64,000 bases of DNA from Bacillus sp. RO3 (GTDB lineage: Bacteria; Bacillota; Bacilli; Bacillales; Bacillaceae_B). Below are positions 16,730-26,402 of this stretch, in pieces (the stretch's first letter is position 1; every line of letters starts with the position of its first letter). The notes beneath the pieces are model-generated. The model did not search any database. It saw only the letters and a program-made list of their open reading frames with translations, and was not told the origin of the DNA. The translations under genes were made by a program, and so were the position numbers. The DNA is taken from the NCBI RefSeq assembly GCF_012911895.1, contig NZ_JAAXCV010000022.1, positions 62,001 through 126,000 on the forward strand, in the 5' to 3' direction.

Positions 16730-18622
16730 ATGGATTTATTATCAATAAAGGAGCCTTCTTTTCTTAAAAATATGACGAATGAAGAACTGGAAGAGCTCAG
16801 TCAAGAGATTCGCCATTTCTTAATAGAGAATCTATCTAAGACTGGCGGTCATATTGGTCCAAATTTAGGGGTGGTCGAATTAACCGTAGCCCTTCATAAG
16901 CATTTCACAAGCCCAAAAGATAAAATCCTTTGGGATGTAGGTCATCAATCATATGTTCATAAAATCCTGACCGGTCGTGCCTGTCAGTTTGATACATTGC
17001 GACAGTATAAAGGGTTATGCGGATTTCCTAAACGAAATGAGAGCGCGCATGATGTATGGGAAACGGGTCACAGCTCTACTTCACTCTCTGCAGCCATGGG
17101 AATGGCCATTGCCAGGGATGTCAAAAAAGAAGATTCATTTATCATTCCTGTCATCGGGGATGGAGCCTTGACAGGTGGTATGGCTCTCGAAGCACTCAAC
17201 CACATTGGTCATGAAAAGAAAGATATGATTGTTGTATTAAATGACAATGAAATGTCCATCGCTCCAAATGTAGGTGCCCTGCACAGTGTTCTTGGCCGCC
17301 TGAGAACCGCCGGGAAATATAATTGGGTCAAGGATGAAATGGAGTACATCCTGAAACGGATCCCGGCTGTGGGAGGCAAATTGGCAAGTACTGCCGAGCG
17401 GGTCAAGGACAGCCTGAAGTATTTATTTGTTTCAGGGATGTTCTTTGAGGAGCTGGGATTCACCTATCTTGGACCGATTGACGGACACGATTATCATGAT
17501 CTATCCGAAAATATCCAATATGCGAAGAAAACCAAAGGCCCCGTCCTTTTGCACGTCATTACAAAAAAGGGAAAAGGATATCATCCGGCAGAATCAGATA
17601 AGAAGGGCACATGGCATGGTACGGGTCCCTATAAGATTGATACGGGAGATTTGATCAAACCTATAAACGCGCCGCCTTCCTGGAGCGGTCTTGTAAGTGA
17701 GACCGTCAGAAAGATTGCCCGTGAAGATGAAAGGGTTGTCGCGATTACCCCGGCCATGCCGGTTGGATCAAAGCTCCTTGGCTTCGCCGAAGAATTTCCG
17801 GACCGGATGTTTGATGTAGGAATTGCCGAACAGCATGCAACCACCGTTGCGGCTGGCCTGGCTACTCAAGATATGAAGCCTTTTCTTGCCATTTATTCAA
17901 CATTCCTGCAACGAGCTTATGATCAGGTAGTACATGATATCTGCAGGCAGAATCTCAATGTGTTCATCGGGATTGACCGTGCAGGACTAGTCGGAGCCGA
18001 TGGGGAAACACATCAAGGAGTATTTGATATTGCTTTTTTAAGGCATTTACCGAATATGGTGCTTATGATGCCGAAAGACGAAAATGAAGGTCAGCACCTT
18101 GTCAAGACGGCTCTTGAATATAATGACGGTCCGATTGCACTCCGCTATCCCCGTGGAAACGGGTATGGGGTACCGATGGATTCGGAGCTGAAAGCCATCC
18201 CTATCGGAACATGGGAAGTGTTAAAGCAGGGGAAAGATGCGGCAATCCTTACATTTGGTACGACGATTCCAATGGCAATGGAAGCAGCTGCAGAGCTTGA
18301 AAAGCAAGGTCTTTCTGTACGGGTCGTCAATGCGAGGTTCATTAAACCCATGGACGAAATGATGCTGAAGAGTATCCTTGAAGAAGAAATGCCTGTATTA
18401 ACGATCGAAGAGGCAGTTCTTCAAGGCGGGTTCGGTAGCGGTGTTCTAGAGTTTGCACAAGAGCATGGATTCCATAACGCCGTGATTGACCGCATCGGGA
18501 TCCCTGACTATTTCATTGAGCACGGCAGCGTGAAAGAATTATTGAACGAAATCGGCATGACAAAAGACAATGTCGTTGACCGTATCTTAACCATTACACC
18601 AAAAAAACAAAAAAGGGCTTAA
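16730..18622 (+). CDS. dxs: 1-deoxy-D-xylulose-5-phosphate synthase
   Basis: First enzyme of the methylerythritol phosphate route to isoprenoids; joins pyruvate and glyceraldehyde-3-phosphate using thiamine diphosphate. It has 630 residues. TPP-binding [14 protein letters not shown] with downstream NDNEMSI, the transketolase signature DVGIAEQH and a C-terminal transketolase domain are present. The start at 16730 ([15 protein letters not shown]) matches B. subtilis Dxs; an in-frame GTG at 16721 is less likely. Isoprenoid genes ispA and dxs flank OLE/oapA. Confidence 0.97.
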   Translation: MDLLSIKEPSFLKNMTNEELEELSQEIRHFLIENLSKTGGHIGPNLGVVELTVALHKHFTSPKDKILWDVGHQSYVHKILTGRACQFDTLRQYKGLCGFPKRNESAHDVWETGHSSTSLSAAMGMAIARDVKKEDSFIIPVIGDGALTGGMALEALNHIGHEKKDMIVVLNDNEMSIAPNVGALHSVLGRLRTAGKYNWVKDEMEYILKRIPAVGGKLASTAERVKDSLKYLFVSGMFFEELGFTYLGPIDGHDYHDLSENIQYAKKTKGPVLLHVITKKGKGYHPAESDKKGTWHGTGPYKIDTGDLIKPINAPPSWSGLVSETVRKIAREDERVVAITPAMPVGSKLLGFAEEFPDRMFDVGIAEQHATTVAAGLATQDMKPFLAIYSTFLQRAYDQVVHDICRQNLNVFIGIDRAGLVGADGETHQGVFDIAFLRHLPNMVLMMPKDENEGQHLVKTALEYNDGPIALRYPRGNGYGVPMDSELKAIPIGTWEVLKQGKDAAILTFGTTIPMAMEAAAELEKQGLSVRVVNARFIKPMDEMMLKSILEEEMPVLTIEEAVLQGGFGSGVLEFAQEHGFHNAVIDRIGIPDYFIEHGSVKELLNEIGMTKDNVVDRILTITPKKQKRA

Positions 18623-18624
18623 TA

Positions 18625-19458
18625 ATGAAAGTAAAAAAACAACGCGTAGATGTACTCCTCGTAGAACGGGGATTAATTGATACAAGAGAAAAAGCAAAAC
18701 GAGCTGTCATGGCTGGTCTGGTCTACTCCAATGAAGTAAGATTGGACAAGCCTGGAGAAAAAGTGAGTGAGGATATCCCGCTGACGATGAAAGGGAAAGG
18801 AATCCCCTACGTGAGCCGTGGTGGGCTGAAATTGGAAAAGGCCCTGAAGGTTTTCCATGTAGACGTAAACGGCAAGGTCATGATCGATATCGGTGCGTCT
18901 ACTGGAGGGTTCACCGATTGCGCCCTCCAAAATGGAGCTAAGATGTCTTATGCTCTAGATGTAGGGTACAATCAGCTGGCCTGGAAACTCAGACAGGATG
19001 AACGGGTGGTGGTGATGGAAAGAACCAACTTCCGTTATGTCACACCAGCTGATCTCGCTGGGGAGATGCCAAGTTTTGCATCCATCGATGTGTCCTTTAT
19101 ATCCCTTTCCCTGATCCTGCCAGTCCTGAAGACACTGTTAGTGCCCGGGGGAGACTGTATTGCCTTAATCAAGCCGCAGTTCGAAGCCGGTAAGGATCAA
19201 GTCGGGAAAAAAGGAATTGTGAGGGATCCGTCGGTTCACAAGATGGTGATCGAGAAGATCATGACACTTGCTACTAGAGAAGGTTATCATATCGCCGGCC
19301 TTTCGTTTTCCCCTATCACAGGTGGAGACGGGAATATCGAATTTCTAATACACCTGAAATGGTCAGGTGATGAAGGTGATGGGGATTCCCTTTCAAGCAT
19401 CAATCCTGATGAAGTAATCGAGGAAGCCCATAATCAGTTAAAAGCCAATACTCAATAA
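18625..19458 (+). CDS. yqxC: TlyA family rRNA methyltransferase (YqxC)
   Basis: 277-residue protein with an N-terminal S4 RNA-binding domain (about 5-65) and a Rossmann FtsJ-like methyltransferase domain with SAM-binding MIDIGASTGGFTDCALQ and catalytic-region SIDVSFISL. Members methylate 23S and/or 16S rRNA 2'-OH groups; the older name is hemolysin A. It begins 2 bases after the dxs stop and is followed by a terminator. Confidence 0.93.
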   Translation: MKVKKQRVDVLLVERGLIDTREKAKRAVMAGLVYSNEVRLDKPGEKVSEDIPLTMKGKGIPYVSRGGLKLEKALKVFHVDVNGKVMIDIGASTGGFTDCALQNGAKMSYALDVGYNQLAWKLRQDERVVVMERTNFRYVTPADLAGEMPSFASIDVSFISLSLILPVLKTLLVPGGDCIALIKPQFEAGKDQVGKKGIVRDPSVHKMVIEKIMTLATREGYHIAGLSFSPITGGDGNIEFLIHLKWSGDEGDGDSLSSINPDEVIEEAHNQLKANTQ

Positions 19459-19462
19459 GGGA

Positions 19463-19495
19463 AAAGCTGCTCTTCTTTTGAAGGGTGGCTTTTTG
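19463..19495 (+). terminator. Rho-independent terminator after yqxC
   Basis: A 12-pair stem AAGCTGCTCTTC / GAAGGGTGGCTT with several G-U pairs, then TTTTT. It ends the nusB-to-yqxC gene run. Confidence 0.75.
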
Positions 19496-19518
19496 TTAAT
19501 GTGGAAAGGGAGGTGGGA

Positions 19519-19623
19519 AGATTTTTGAAAATAAAATATGAGAATTGAAAATAAATGTATGATTTTTGAAATGATAGTAGGATATTTGAAAAAAAGGTGT
19601 TGAGAATTGAAAATATAGATCCG
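19519..19623. repeat. Second tandem array, five units of 20-22 bp
   Basis: Units start at about 19519, 19541, 19562, 19582 and 19603. Each contains TTGAAA followed by an A/T-rich tail, and two units share AGAATTGAAAATA. The period matches the array at 10912-11015 although the core differs (TTGAAA here, TCGATA there). Phased A-tracts again suggest curvature. From 19624 to 19849 nothing further is recognisable. Confidence 0.7.
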
Positions 19624-19849
19624 AAACATCCAAATTTTCTGTCCGATCCTACCGATTCAGAGATGGAACGCATCACTTTTTCTCCATTTTCATGAAAATG
19701 CCTCAATCTTTCATATTATTCCAATGGTTCACTGCTTAATGCCCCGGTCATAAGCTGATTTGGCCCAAAAGTCGAAGAACGTCTATTTTCAGTCAATCCA
19801 ACTTAAACTTGTCGCTTCCTGAACAAGCTGCCTTCACTTTTCTTTTTTA

Positions 19850-19878
19850 TTGTACTTCCATACAAAATAGGCTAACAT
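19850..19878 (+). promoter_or_regulatory. ahrC promoter
   Basis: TTGTAC (19850-19855) and TAACAT (19873-19878) with a 17-base spacer, about 50 bases before the ahrC start. Confidence 0.5.
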
Positions 19879-19933
19879 AAGCGTAGAGGTATATTTATAC
19901 AGGTTTTAATCGAAAGTAAGAGGTGTATGTTCT

Positions 19934-20386
19934 ATGATGAACAAAGGACAAAGACATATCAAAATAAGGGAAATCATTACGAATAGAGACGTGGAAACGC
20001 AGGATGAATTGGTGGAGAGTCTTAAGAATGCAGGTTTCAATGTGACCCAGGCAACTGTGTCAAGGGATATCAAAGAACTGCATCTGGTTAAAGTTCCGTT
20101 AATGGACGGCCGATACAAGTATAGTTTGCCTGCTGATCAGCGCTTTAATCCTCTTCAAAAACTTAAGCGGACCCTGACCGATTCGTTTGTTAAAGTCGAC
20201 CAGGCAGGGCATATGCTCGTGATGAAAACTCTACCTGGTAATGCCAATGCCATTGGTGCATTAATCGATAATTTAGATTGGGAAGAGATACTTGGAACCA
20301 TATGTGGAGATGATACTTGCTTGATCATCTGCCGCACGGAAGAAGAAACAAAGATTGTTGCAGAACGATTTTTAGATATGTTGTAA
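19934..20386 (+). CDS. ahrC: Arginine repressor AhrC/ArgR
   Basis: Hexameric arginine-responsive regulator that represses arginine synthesis and activates catabolism. It has 150 residues: an N-terminal winged helix with recognition segment [20 protein letters not shown], and a C-terminal oligomerisation/arginine-binding domain with [13 protein letters not shown] and [14 protein letters not shown]. Tandem ATGs at 19934/19937; the first has better spacing (8 bases) from GAGGTG. A likely target, the ARG-box before artP, lies in the same window. Confidence 0.97.
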   Translation: MMNKGQRHIKIREIITNRDVETQDELVESLKNAGFNVTQATVSRDIKELHLVKVPLMDGRYKYSLPADQRFNPLQKLKRTLTDSFVKVDQAGHMLVMKTLPGNANAIGALIDNLDWEEILGTICGDDTCLIICRTEEETKIVAERFLDML

Positions 20387-20496
20387 AAAAACAAATACAT
20401 TAACGGGCTGATTCAATTTCAGCCCTTCATACAAAATCCAATAGGAAGCTTTTCTATATCTTTAGGAAAAGTTCCTTTTTATTTGAGGTGAGCGTT

Positions 20497-22206
20497 TTGC
20501 TACAAGAACTATCAATCAAAAATTTCGCCATCATCGATTCCCTTTCCCTTACGTTTGAAGAAGGTTTGACTGTGTTGTCCGGTGAGACAGGAGCTGGGAA
20601 GTCCATTATCATTGATGCCATTCATTTATTAGTAGGTGGAAGGGGATCCTCGGAATTCGTTCGGCATGGGGAGAAGAAGGCTGAAATTGAAGGGTTATTT
20701 ATTCTTGATAATGAAACTCATCCTTGCTATGAGAAGGCGGAGAATTTCGGGATCGATATTGAAGAAGGCATGATCATCCTTCGCAGGGATATCTCAAGCG
20801 GAGGGAAAAGTGTATGTAGAATCAACGGGAAGCTCGTGACAATCGCGATCCTGAGGGAAATCGGAGCTTCCCTTATTGATATTCATGGGCAGCATGAGCA
20901 TCAGGAACTTATGAATGAAAGCCTGCATCTTTCTTTGCTGGATCAATTCGGGGGAAAAGAGATTGCTTCCGGTCTCTCGAGTTATGGGGAAGTGTATAAA
21001 GAATACCTCTCGATCTATAAGCAGCTATCAAGACTCAATGAGAATGAGCAGGAGATGGCACATCGATTGGATCTTATTCAGTTTCAGCTGAAAGAAATTC
21101 TTGATGCAAATCTGCAGATAAATGAAGATGAGGAGCTTTTGGAAGAGAAAAGAAAGCTGATGAACTTCGAAAAACTTTTTGAAGCTCTGCAGACTTCCTA
21201 CGACAGTATTCAGGGAGAGAGGAAAGGGTTGGACTGGACAGGCCTTGCCATGAGTCACCTTGAGACAGCTGCAGAGGTGGATTCTCAATATGAAAAAACC
21301 CTGGAATCGGTTTCGAATGCTTTCTATATGCTTGAAGATGCTGCTCACCAAGTGAGGGGAGAGTTAGACCAACTGGAATTTGAGCCGAATCGTTTAGATC
21401 TTATTGAGGCAAGACTGAACGAAATCAATGGTTTAAAGAGAAAGTATGGATCTTCTGTAGAAGAAATTTTGACTTATAGTTCAAAGATTGAAGAAGAAAT
21501 AGAAACCATCATGAACAAAGATTCCCATGTGGAACATCTGCAGAGTAAATTGCAGTCACTCGAGAAAGACTTATCATTAGAGGCTAAAAACCTCACCCAG
21601 ACAAGAAAGCGCTGGGCAAAAAAATTAACTGTAAGCATTCACGAGCAATTGAAACAGCTATACATGGATAAAACGAAATTCGAAGTTCGTTTTGTGAAAA
21701 GTGGGGAAAATGAATCGTTTTCCTTTCAACATTTTAAAAAGGATGGCTGGGATACCGTGGAATTTTACATATCAACCAATCCTGGTGAGCCCTTGAAGCC
21801 ATTATCCAAAGTTGCATCAGGTGGAGAACTTTCACGTATTATGTTAGCCATGAAGACGATTTTTTCTAAACATCAGGGAATTACTTCTATTATATTTGAT
21901 GAAGTGGATACAGGAGTTAGCGGAAGAGTCGCACAGGCGATAGCTGAAAAAATCTATCAGGTAGCCATTCATTCCCAAGTGATGTGTATTTCTCATTTGC
22001 CTCAAGTAGCTGCCATGGCAGATTGTCACTTGTTTATTTCAAAAAAGCTTTCTGGTGGCAGGACGAGCACAATGGTAAAGCGACTTCAGGAGAAGGAGAA
22101 AATCCAAGAGATCTCCCGAATGATATCAGGAGTGGAAATAACAGATTTAACACTGGAACACGCAAAGGAATTGTTACAGTTAGCAGGATCCATAAAAGAA
22201 TCATGA
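20497..22206 (+). CDS. recN: DNA repair protein RecN
   Basis: SMC-like ATPase that acts early at DNA double-strand breaks. It has 569 residues: Walker A GETGAGKS near residue 30, a long coiled-coil middle (about 165-360), ABC signature SGGELSR and Walker B IIFDEVDTGVSG. The start is TTG at 20497 because GAGGTG ends 6 bases before it and MLQELSIKNFAIID matches the family start; an in-frame GTG at 20488 overlaps the ribosome-binding site. It follows ahrC as in B. subtilis. Confidence 0.96.
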   Translation: MLQELSIKNFAIIDSLSLTFEEGLTVLSGETGAGKSIIIDAIHLLVGGRGSSEFVRHGEKKAEIEGLFILDNETHPCYEKAENFGIDIEEGMIILRRDISSGGKSVCRINGKLVTIAILREIGASLIDIHGQHEHQELMNESLHLSLLDQFGGKEIASGLSSYGEVYKEYLSIYKQLSRLNENEQEMAHRLDLIQFQLKEILDANLQINEDEELLEEKRKLMNFEKLFEALQTSYDSIQGERKGLDWTGLAMSHLETAAEVDSQYEKTLESVSNAFYMLEDAAHQVRGELDQLEFEPNRLDLIEARLNEINGLKRKYGSSVEEILTYSSKIEEEIETIMNKDSHVEHLQSKLQSLEKDLSLEAKNLTQTRKRWAKKLTVSIHEQLKQLYMDKTKFEVRFVKSGENESFSFQHFKKDGWDTVEFYISTNPGEPLKPLSKVASGGELSRIMLAMKTIFSKHQGITSIIFDEVDTGVSGRVAQAIAEKIYQVAIHSQVMCISHLPQVAAMADCHLFISKKLSGGRTSTMVKRLQEKEKIQEISRMISGVEITDLTLEHAKELLQLAGSIKES

Positions 22207-22236
22207 AAAGCTATCCAATTGGGGTAGCTTTTTTTC
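22206..22236 (+). terminator. Rho-independent terminator after recN
   Basis: Stem AAAAGCTATCC / GGGTAGCTTTT (one terminal mismatch possible) plus T run; it overlaps the last base of the recN stop codon. Confidence 0.88.
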
Positions 22237-22246
22237 ATGATTACCA

Positions 22247-22277
22247 GTTATAAATGTGGCTTTTAAAGGCAAAATTA
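22247..22277 (+). promoter_or_regulatory. Candidate forespore (sigma-F/G) promoter of spoIVB
   Basis: GTTATA (22247-22252), a 15-base spacer and GGCAAAATTA (22268-22277) resemble the sigma-F/sigma-G pattern, one mismatch in the -10. B. subtilis spoIVB is transcribed by these factors. Inference from sequence only. Confidence 0.4.
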
Positions 22278-22331
22278 AGACTGTAGCCAATAGTTAGTGT
22301 GTGTGGATTAGAAGCGAGGAGAGTGAATATA

Positions 22332-23621
22332 TTGAGTTTAGATTGGTTAAGGAAATGTCTGGGTGGAATTCTCCTTGTTTCGCTTTGTCTTATTGGTTTT
22401 TACGAACCGGTTCAACAACTTATCAATACACCGAACTCTGTAAGGGTAATGGAAGGGGATCAAGTTGCTCTCCCTAAGGCTGCATCCGTTACGGCGATGG
22501 GTTCGTCTAATAATCAGCATGTTCAATTAAAAGAAGAAGCGGGTCAGCTCTCCATTCAAGGAAGTTCTGTAGGTAAGGAAGAGGTTGTCTTTGAATTAGC
22601 TGGATTACCCATTAAGAAAGTCGATGTAGAGGTACTGAAAGATTTCAAAGTGATCCCGGGTGGTCAATCCATCGGGGTAAAGTTAAATACAGTCGGGGTG
22701 TTAGTCGTAGGCCATCATCTGGTGGAAACGGATTCGGGTAAGTTGTCACCCGGAGAAAAAGCCGGAATTCAAGTAGGGGACATGATAACAGAGATAAATG
22801 GTAAGAAGATTGAGGAGCTTGCCGATGTTGCGCCTTTTGTCCAGAAGGCAGGGGAAGAATCCGAATCTCTTGACGTTGTGATAAAGCGTGAACAGAAGAC
22901 TGTAAAGACTCAATTGCTTCCACTAAAAGAAAAAGGGGAAAATAACTACAAATTAGGCTTGTATATACGTGATTCTGCAGCGGGCATAGGTACAATGACG
23001 TTCTATGATCCCAGTTCCAAGAAATATGGTGCCCTTGGCCACGTCATTTCTGACATGGATACAAAGAAACCGATTGTGGTTGAAAACGGTGAAATCGTTC
23101 ACTCAGAAGTAACGTCCATCCAAAAGGGGACAGACGGTAAACCGGGAGAAAAATTAGCCAGGTTTTCATCTGACAGAAATGTTATTGGAAATATCACTCG
23201 CAACAGTCCATTTGGCATCTTTGGTGAATTGAATCAGTCCATCGATAACGATTTGATGAATAAACCCATGCCGATTGCTCTATCCCATCAGGTGAAGGAA
23301 GGACCTGCCAAGATATTGACAGTGGTGGATGGGAAAGATGTTGAAATGTACGATATTGAAATTGTCAGCACCATTCCACAGAAATATCCGGCAACAAAAG
23401 GGATGGTTCTCAAAGTGACAGATCCAAAGCTGCTGGAGAAAACAGGTGGAATTGTTCAAGGCATGAGTGGAAGTCCAATCATTCAAAACGGGAAAGTCAT
23501 CGGTGCTGTTACACATGTTTTTGTAAATGACCCCACGAGCGGATATGGGGTACACATCGAATGGATGTTGAGTGAAGCTGGAATCGATATTTACAAAAAA
23601 AATCATAACCGAGCCAGTTAA
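22332..23621 (+). CDS. spoIVB: SpoIVB serine peptidase
   Basis: Forespore-secreted serine protease that triggers activation of pro-sigma-K in the mother cell by cleaving SpoIVFA. It has 429 residues: an N-terminal membrane anchor (about 8-25), a PDZ domain (about 110-195, [16 protein letters not shown]), and an S55 protease domain with GHVISD (His) and [12 protein letters not shown] (Ser). The start is TTG at 22332, with GAGGAGAG 9 bases upstream; in-frame GTGs at 22299 and 22323 lie before or at the ribosome-binding site. It lies directly upstream of spo0A. Confidence 0.95.
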   Translation: MSLDWLRKCLGGILLVSLCLIGFYEPVQQLINTPNSVRVMEGDQVALPKAASVTAMGSSNNQHVQLKEEAGQLSIQGSSVGKEEVVFELAGLPIKKVDVEVLKDFKVIPGGQSIGVKLNTVGVLVVGHHLVETDSGKLSPGEKAGIQVGDMITEINGKKIEELADVAPFVQKAGEESESLDVVIKREQKTVKTQLLPLKEKGENNYKLGLYIRDSAAGIGTMTFYDPSSKKYGALGHVISDMDTKKPIVVENGEIVHSEVTSIQKGTDGKPGEKLARFSSDRNVIGNITRNSPFGIFGELNQSIDNDLMNKPMPIALSHQVKEGPAKILTVVDGKDVEMYDIEIVSTIPQKYPATKGMVLKVTDPKLLEKTGGIVQGMSGSPIIQNGKVIGAVTHVFVNDPTSGYGVHIEWMLSEAGIDIYKKNHNRAS

Positions 23622-23629
23622 AAGGAATG

Positions 23630-23677
23630 AACCCTCTCTAAAGTACCTATTCGGTGCTTGTAGGAGGGTTTTTTTAG
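23630..23677 (+). terminator. Rho-independent terminator after spoIVB
   Basis: Outer stem AACCCTC / GAGGGTT with inner GTACC / GGTGC pairing, followed by seven T. Confidence 0.88.
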
Positions 23678-23743
23678 TGACGCTTGGCTGAATGTCTATA
23701 TACGTTTGCCAAAAAGCACATACTCTTGGTAAAATAAAGATTA

Positions 23744-23885
23744 TTCGACAAACAAGCTTCGGAATATCGAATAGGGTCGAAATACAAAGAAAACTTTAGA
23801 AAATCAAAGAAAAGATAATATTTTTCATGTTTTTTTCAAAAATAAAAGGAATTTAGGTTGCATTGTCGAAAAAGTAATTTAGAAT
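23744..23885 (+). promoter_or_regulatory. spo0A promoter region with Spo0A boxes
   Basis: TTGTCGAA, a perfect 0A box, occurs at 23863-23870 on the plus strand and at 23744-23751 on the minus strand (read as TTCGACAA). GGGTCGAA at 23775-23782 is a weaker copy. TTGCAT (23858-23863) and TAGAAT (23880-23885) with 16-base spacing could be a vegetative promoter, and AAAGGAATTT at about 23845-23854 resembles a sigma-H -35. Autoregulation of spo0A is established in B. subtilis; positions here are inference. Confidence 0.6.
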
Positions 23886-23930
23886 AAAAATAAAGAGATG
23901 AATTAAAATGGATTGAGGAGGAAACCTGTA

Positions 23931-24710
23931 GTGAAATCGATAAAAGTATGTGTGGTGGATGATAACCGTGAACTAACGTCATTATTGGAAGACTACATTG
24001 CTTCACAAGCAGATATGGAAGTGGTAGGAATCGCTCATAATGGCCAAGATTGTTTAGATTTGTTGGAAGAAGTGTATCCGGATGTCCTGGTTTTGGATAT
24101 AATCATGCCTCATTTGGACGGACTTGCAGTGCTCGAACGACTTCGTGAAAAAAAGAGCATCCCTAATGTCATCATGCTGACTGCTTTTGGTCAAGAAGAT
24201 GTAACGAAGAAAGCCGTCGATCTAGGAGCTTCGTACTTTATCCTAAAGCCATTTGATATGGAAAATCTCGTGAGTCACATCAGACAAGTCAGCGGTAAAA
24301 CCAACTCAATCATCAAAAAACCTTCCTCATCCAGAATGAATACAGAGCAGAAACCAAGAAATTTAGATGCGAGCATCACCAGTATCATCCACGAGATTGG
24401 CGTCCCTGCACATATTAAAGGCTATTTATATTTAAGAGAAGCGATTTCAATGGTTTATAACGATATCGAACTACTTGGATCGATCACCAAGGTTCTTTAC
24501 CCGGATATTGCCAAAAAATACAACACAACAGCATCCAGAGTGGAACGGGCCATTCGCCACGCAATTGAAGTGGCATGGAGCAGAGGAAATATCGATTCCA
24601 TTTCTTCTCTGTTTGGATACACAGTAAGTATGTCAAAGGCAAAGCCAACAAACTCAGAATTCATCGCCATGGTCGCTGATAAGCTTCGCTTAGAACATAT
24701 GGCTTCATGA
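23931..24710 (+). CDS. spo0A: Sporulation master response regulator Spo0A
   Basis: Phosphorelay response regulator that commits the cell to sporulation. It has 259 residues. The receiver domain spans about 1-120 with acidic pocket DD at 10-11, phosphoacceptor Asp56 in VLDIIMP and Lys in FILKPFD. A Ser/Lys-rich linker follows, then the DNA-binding domain with [19 protein letters not shown] and SSLFGYTVS, very close to B. subtilis. The start is GTG at 23931 with GAGGAGG 9 bases upstream; an in-frame TTG at 23913 precedes that site and is unlikely. Confidence 0.98.
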   Translation: MKSIKVCVVDDNRELTSLLEDYIASQADMEVVGIAHNGQDCLDLLEEVYPDVLVLDIIMPHLDGLAVLERLREKKSIPNVIMLTAFGQEDVTKKAVDLGASYFILKPFDMENLVSHIRQVSGKTNSIIKKPSSSRMNTEQKPRNLDASITSIIHEIGVPAHIKGYLYLREAISMVYNDIELLGSITKVLYPDIAKKYNTTASRVERAIRHAIEVAWSRGNIDSISSLFGYTVSMSKAKPTNSEFIAMVADKLRLEHMAS

Positions 24711-24761
24711 AAGGGTAAGGACTAATGCTGCCATCATATTTAATTGAATAATACAATGGTA

Positions 24762-24799
24762 AAACCCTACGGGCCGAAGTGGATGCGTAGGGTTTTTTT
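24762..24799 (+). terminator. Rho-independent terminator after spo0A
   Basis: Perfect 10-pair stem AAACCCTACG / CGTAGGGTTT with a 14-base loop and a T run. Confidence 0.93.
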
Positions 24800-24943
24800 G
24801 ATGAAGCATGAACATGGTCATGTCACCGGTTTCTCAGTAACAATCGCCCCTTTTTTTCAAAAGTGGGAGTACGCCCTTGCGGCTTGTCCATTCATACATA
24901 AGATATCATGTAACGAAAAAGCAGCAAAAAGGGAGGTGAGACA

Positions 24944-25102
24944 ATGGGATGCTTCCATGATAGAGATGATGATTTCAGAGTTCCTGTAAGAGCCTTTATT
25001 AGAGGAGAAGATTTTTGCAGAGCTGTACGCCGTTGTGACAGAGACGATGTAAGAGGGATTGAAGATCGTCGTCGCCGCAGAAGAAGATGTTGTTGGTTTT
25101 AA
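24944..25102 (+). CDS. Small Arg/Cys-rich protein, unknown function
   Basis: 52-residue frame with a strong ribosome-binding site (GGGAGGTGAG, 3 to 6 bases before the ATG) and its own terminator immediately after. Composition is extreme: an Asp/Arg-rich body (MGCFHDRDDDF), seven consecutive Arg near the end, then CCWF. Cysteines are at 3, 25, 31, 49 and 50. No membrane segment or signal peptide. CATACATA at 24893 resembles a sigma-E -10 but no -35 is evident. It could be a small spore or coat-associated protein; not recognised as a named family. Confidence 0.6.
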   Translation: MGCFHDRDDDFRVPVRAFIRGEDFCRAVRRCDRDDVRGIEDRRRRRRRCCWF

Positions 25103-25126
25103 TAGTTGTCATCCTTACGATTGAAC

Positions 25127-25157
25127 AAAAAATCCTGAGCTTCTCAGGATTTTTTTT
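25127..25157 (+). terminator. Rho-independent terminator after the small Arg/Cys-rich gene
   Basis: Perfect 11-pair stem AAAATCCTGAG / CTCAGGATTTT, 3-base loop, then T run. Confidence 0.93.
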
Positions 25158-25282
25158 AAAAAGGTTCATTCTTTGAGGAGACATGAAATAAGTATATAAT
25201 GGGAGTAGACAGCCATTTCATGGAGATTCCATAGAGAAGGTACATATTGAATCGGATTATTCTAAGAAAAGGGAGTGCACAC

Positions 25283-26017
25283 ATGACATTAATCTTTGCA
25301 CACCGCGGGTCGGCCGGTACACACCCGGAAAATACAATGGAAGCATTTTATGAAGCTGAAAGAGTAGGGGCAGACGGTATTGAATTGGATGTTCAGCTGA
25401 CACAAGATGGTGAAATCGTCGTGATACATGATGAAACGGTTGACCGTACCACAAATGGGAAAGGGTTTGTTAAAGACTACAGGCTTATCGACATTCAAAA
25501 GCTGCAAGCCAATTATAAATTTAAAAGTAAATTATTTAAAAAAAATCGCGTCCCCTCTTTAAGGGAGGTATTCGAGTGGTTGAAGGGCAATGATTTACTT
25601 TGTAACATTGAGCTGAAAAACAGCATTATGGATTATGAAGGCTTGGAAGAAAAAGTGATTCAATTAATCAGGGAGTTCGGATATGAGAACCGTATCATTA
25701 TTTCTTCATTTAATCATTACTCGATTGTGGCATGCTACCGATTGGAGCCGGCAGTTGAAATTGCACCTTTGTACTCATCAGGTTTATATATGCCTTGGAT
25801 TTACGCACAATCCATCAGGGCGAAAGCGATACATCCGAATGTAAAGGCTGCCCCCGATTACATCATTGAAGAATCCTTGAGAAATGGTATAGCTGTCAGA
25901 CCCTATACGGTAAATAAGATTAACCAGATGGAGAGATTGATGAAAATAGGGTGTTCAGCATTTGTAACGGACTTTCCTGAAAGAGCAGTGAAGTTAAGGG
26001 AACATAAAAGAAGCTAG
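25283..26017 (+). CDS. yqiK: Glycerophosphodiester phosphodiesterase (YqiK)
   Basis: Hydrolyses glycerophosphodiesters to glycerol-3-phosphate and an alcohol. The 244 residues form a TIM barrel, with the GDPD signature AHRGSAGTHPENTMEAF, metal and catalytic residues in GIELDVQLTQDGEIVVIHD, and ELK further on. No signal peptide, so a cytosolic role is likely. The start is ATG at 25283 with AAAGGGAG upstream; the frame extends to 25247 without a ribosome-binding site. B. subtilis yqiK occupies the same place. Confidence 0.93.
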   Translation: MTLIFAHRGSAGTHPENTMEAFYEAERVGADGIELDVQLTQDGEIVVIHDETVDRTTNGKGFVKDYRLIDIQKLQANYKFKSKLFKKNRVPSLREVFEWLKGNDLLCNIELKNSIMDYEGLEEKVIQLIREFGYENRIIISSFNHYSIVACYRLEPAVEIAPLYSSGLYMPWIYAQSIRAKAIHPNVKAAPDYIIEESLRNGIAVRPYTVNKINQMERLMKIGCSAFVTDFPERAVKLREHKRS

Positions 26018-26044
26018 CGCAGGGACACTGCGCTAGCTTCTTTT
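26010..26044. terminator. Bidirectional terminator between yqiK and yqzF
   Basis: Perfect 13-pair stem GAAGCTAGCGCAG / CTGCGCTAGCTTC with a 5-base loop and T runs on both outer sides (TTTT on plus, TTTTA on minus). It serves the convergent genes yqiK and yqzF and overlaps the yqiK stop codon. Confidence 0.92.
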
Positions 26045-26272
26045 AGTGAATCGGGACTGTACTTTATTCCGTTTTCGGTCACGGTGCAGGACGAAACCGG
26101 CAATAAAACCGAGACCGCAAATAAAGAAAAGAAATCCTATTACAAATTGCAGCCATAAATAAGGTATGGGAGACTGTAGAATCCCGAATAACATATCTCT
26201 CATCAATTTAATCCCTAGTGCGGCCATGGCACCAGGAACCAACATAATAATAAGGGCAATAAGACGAATCAT
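26033..26272 (-). CDS. yqzF: DUF2627 family membrane protein YqzF
   Basis: 79-residue membrane protein of unknown function with two hydrophobic helices (about 3-20 and 35-60) and a basic tail HRDRKRNKVQSRF. The start at 26272 (MIRLIAL) was chosen because AAAGGAG lies 11 bases before it on the minus strand; an in-frame upstream ATG at 26320 would add 16 polar residues and lacks such a site. B. subtilis yqzF sits in the same place between yqiK and bkdR. Confidence 0.82.
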   Translation of the reverse strand: MIRLIALIIMLVPGAMAALGIKLMRDMLFGILQSPIPYLWLQFVIGFLFFICGLGFIAGFVLHRDRKRNKVQSRFTKRS

Positions 26273-26402
26273 AAGGTTAAGAACTCCTTTTTTATTTCCA
26301 TACTCAAATTCTAACTCCATCTAGAAAATTGTCAAGCTTCATAAAGTAGTGTAACATGATGGATGTGAAGAAAATTGCAGGTAAGTATAGTCGGGGTGAA
26401 GA

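Noticed and set aside
24744-24989. 81-codon plus frame after spo0A
   Set aside because: It spans the spo0A terminator and has no ribosome-binding site; the overlapping 24944-25102 frame has a strong one.
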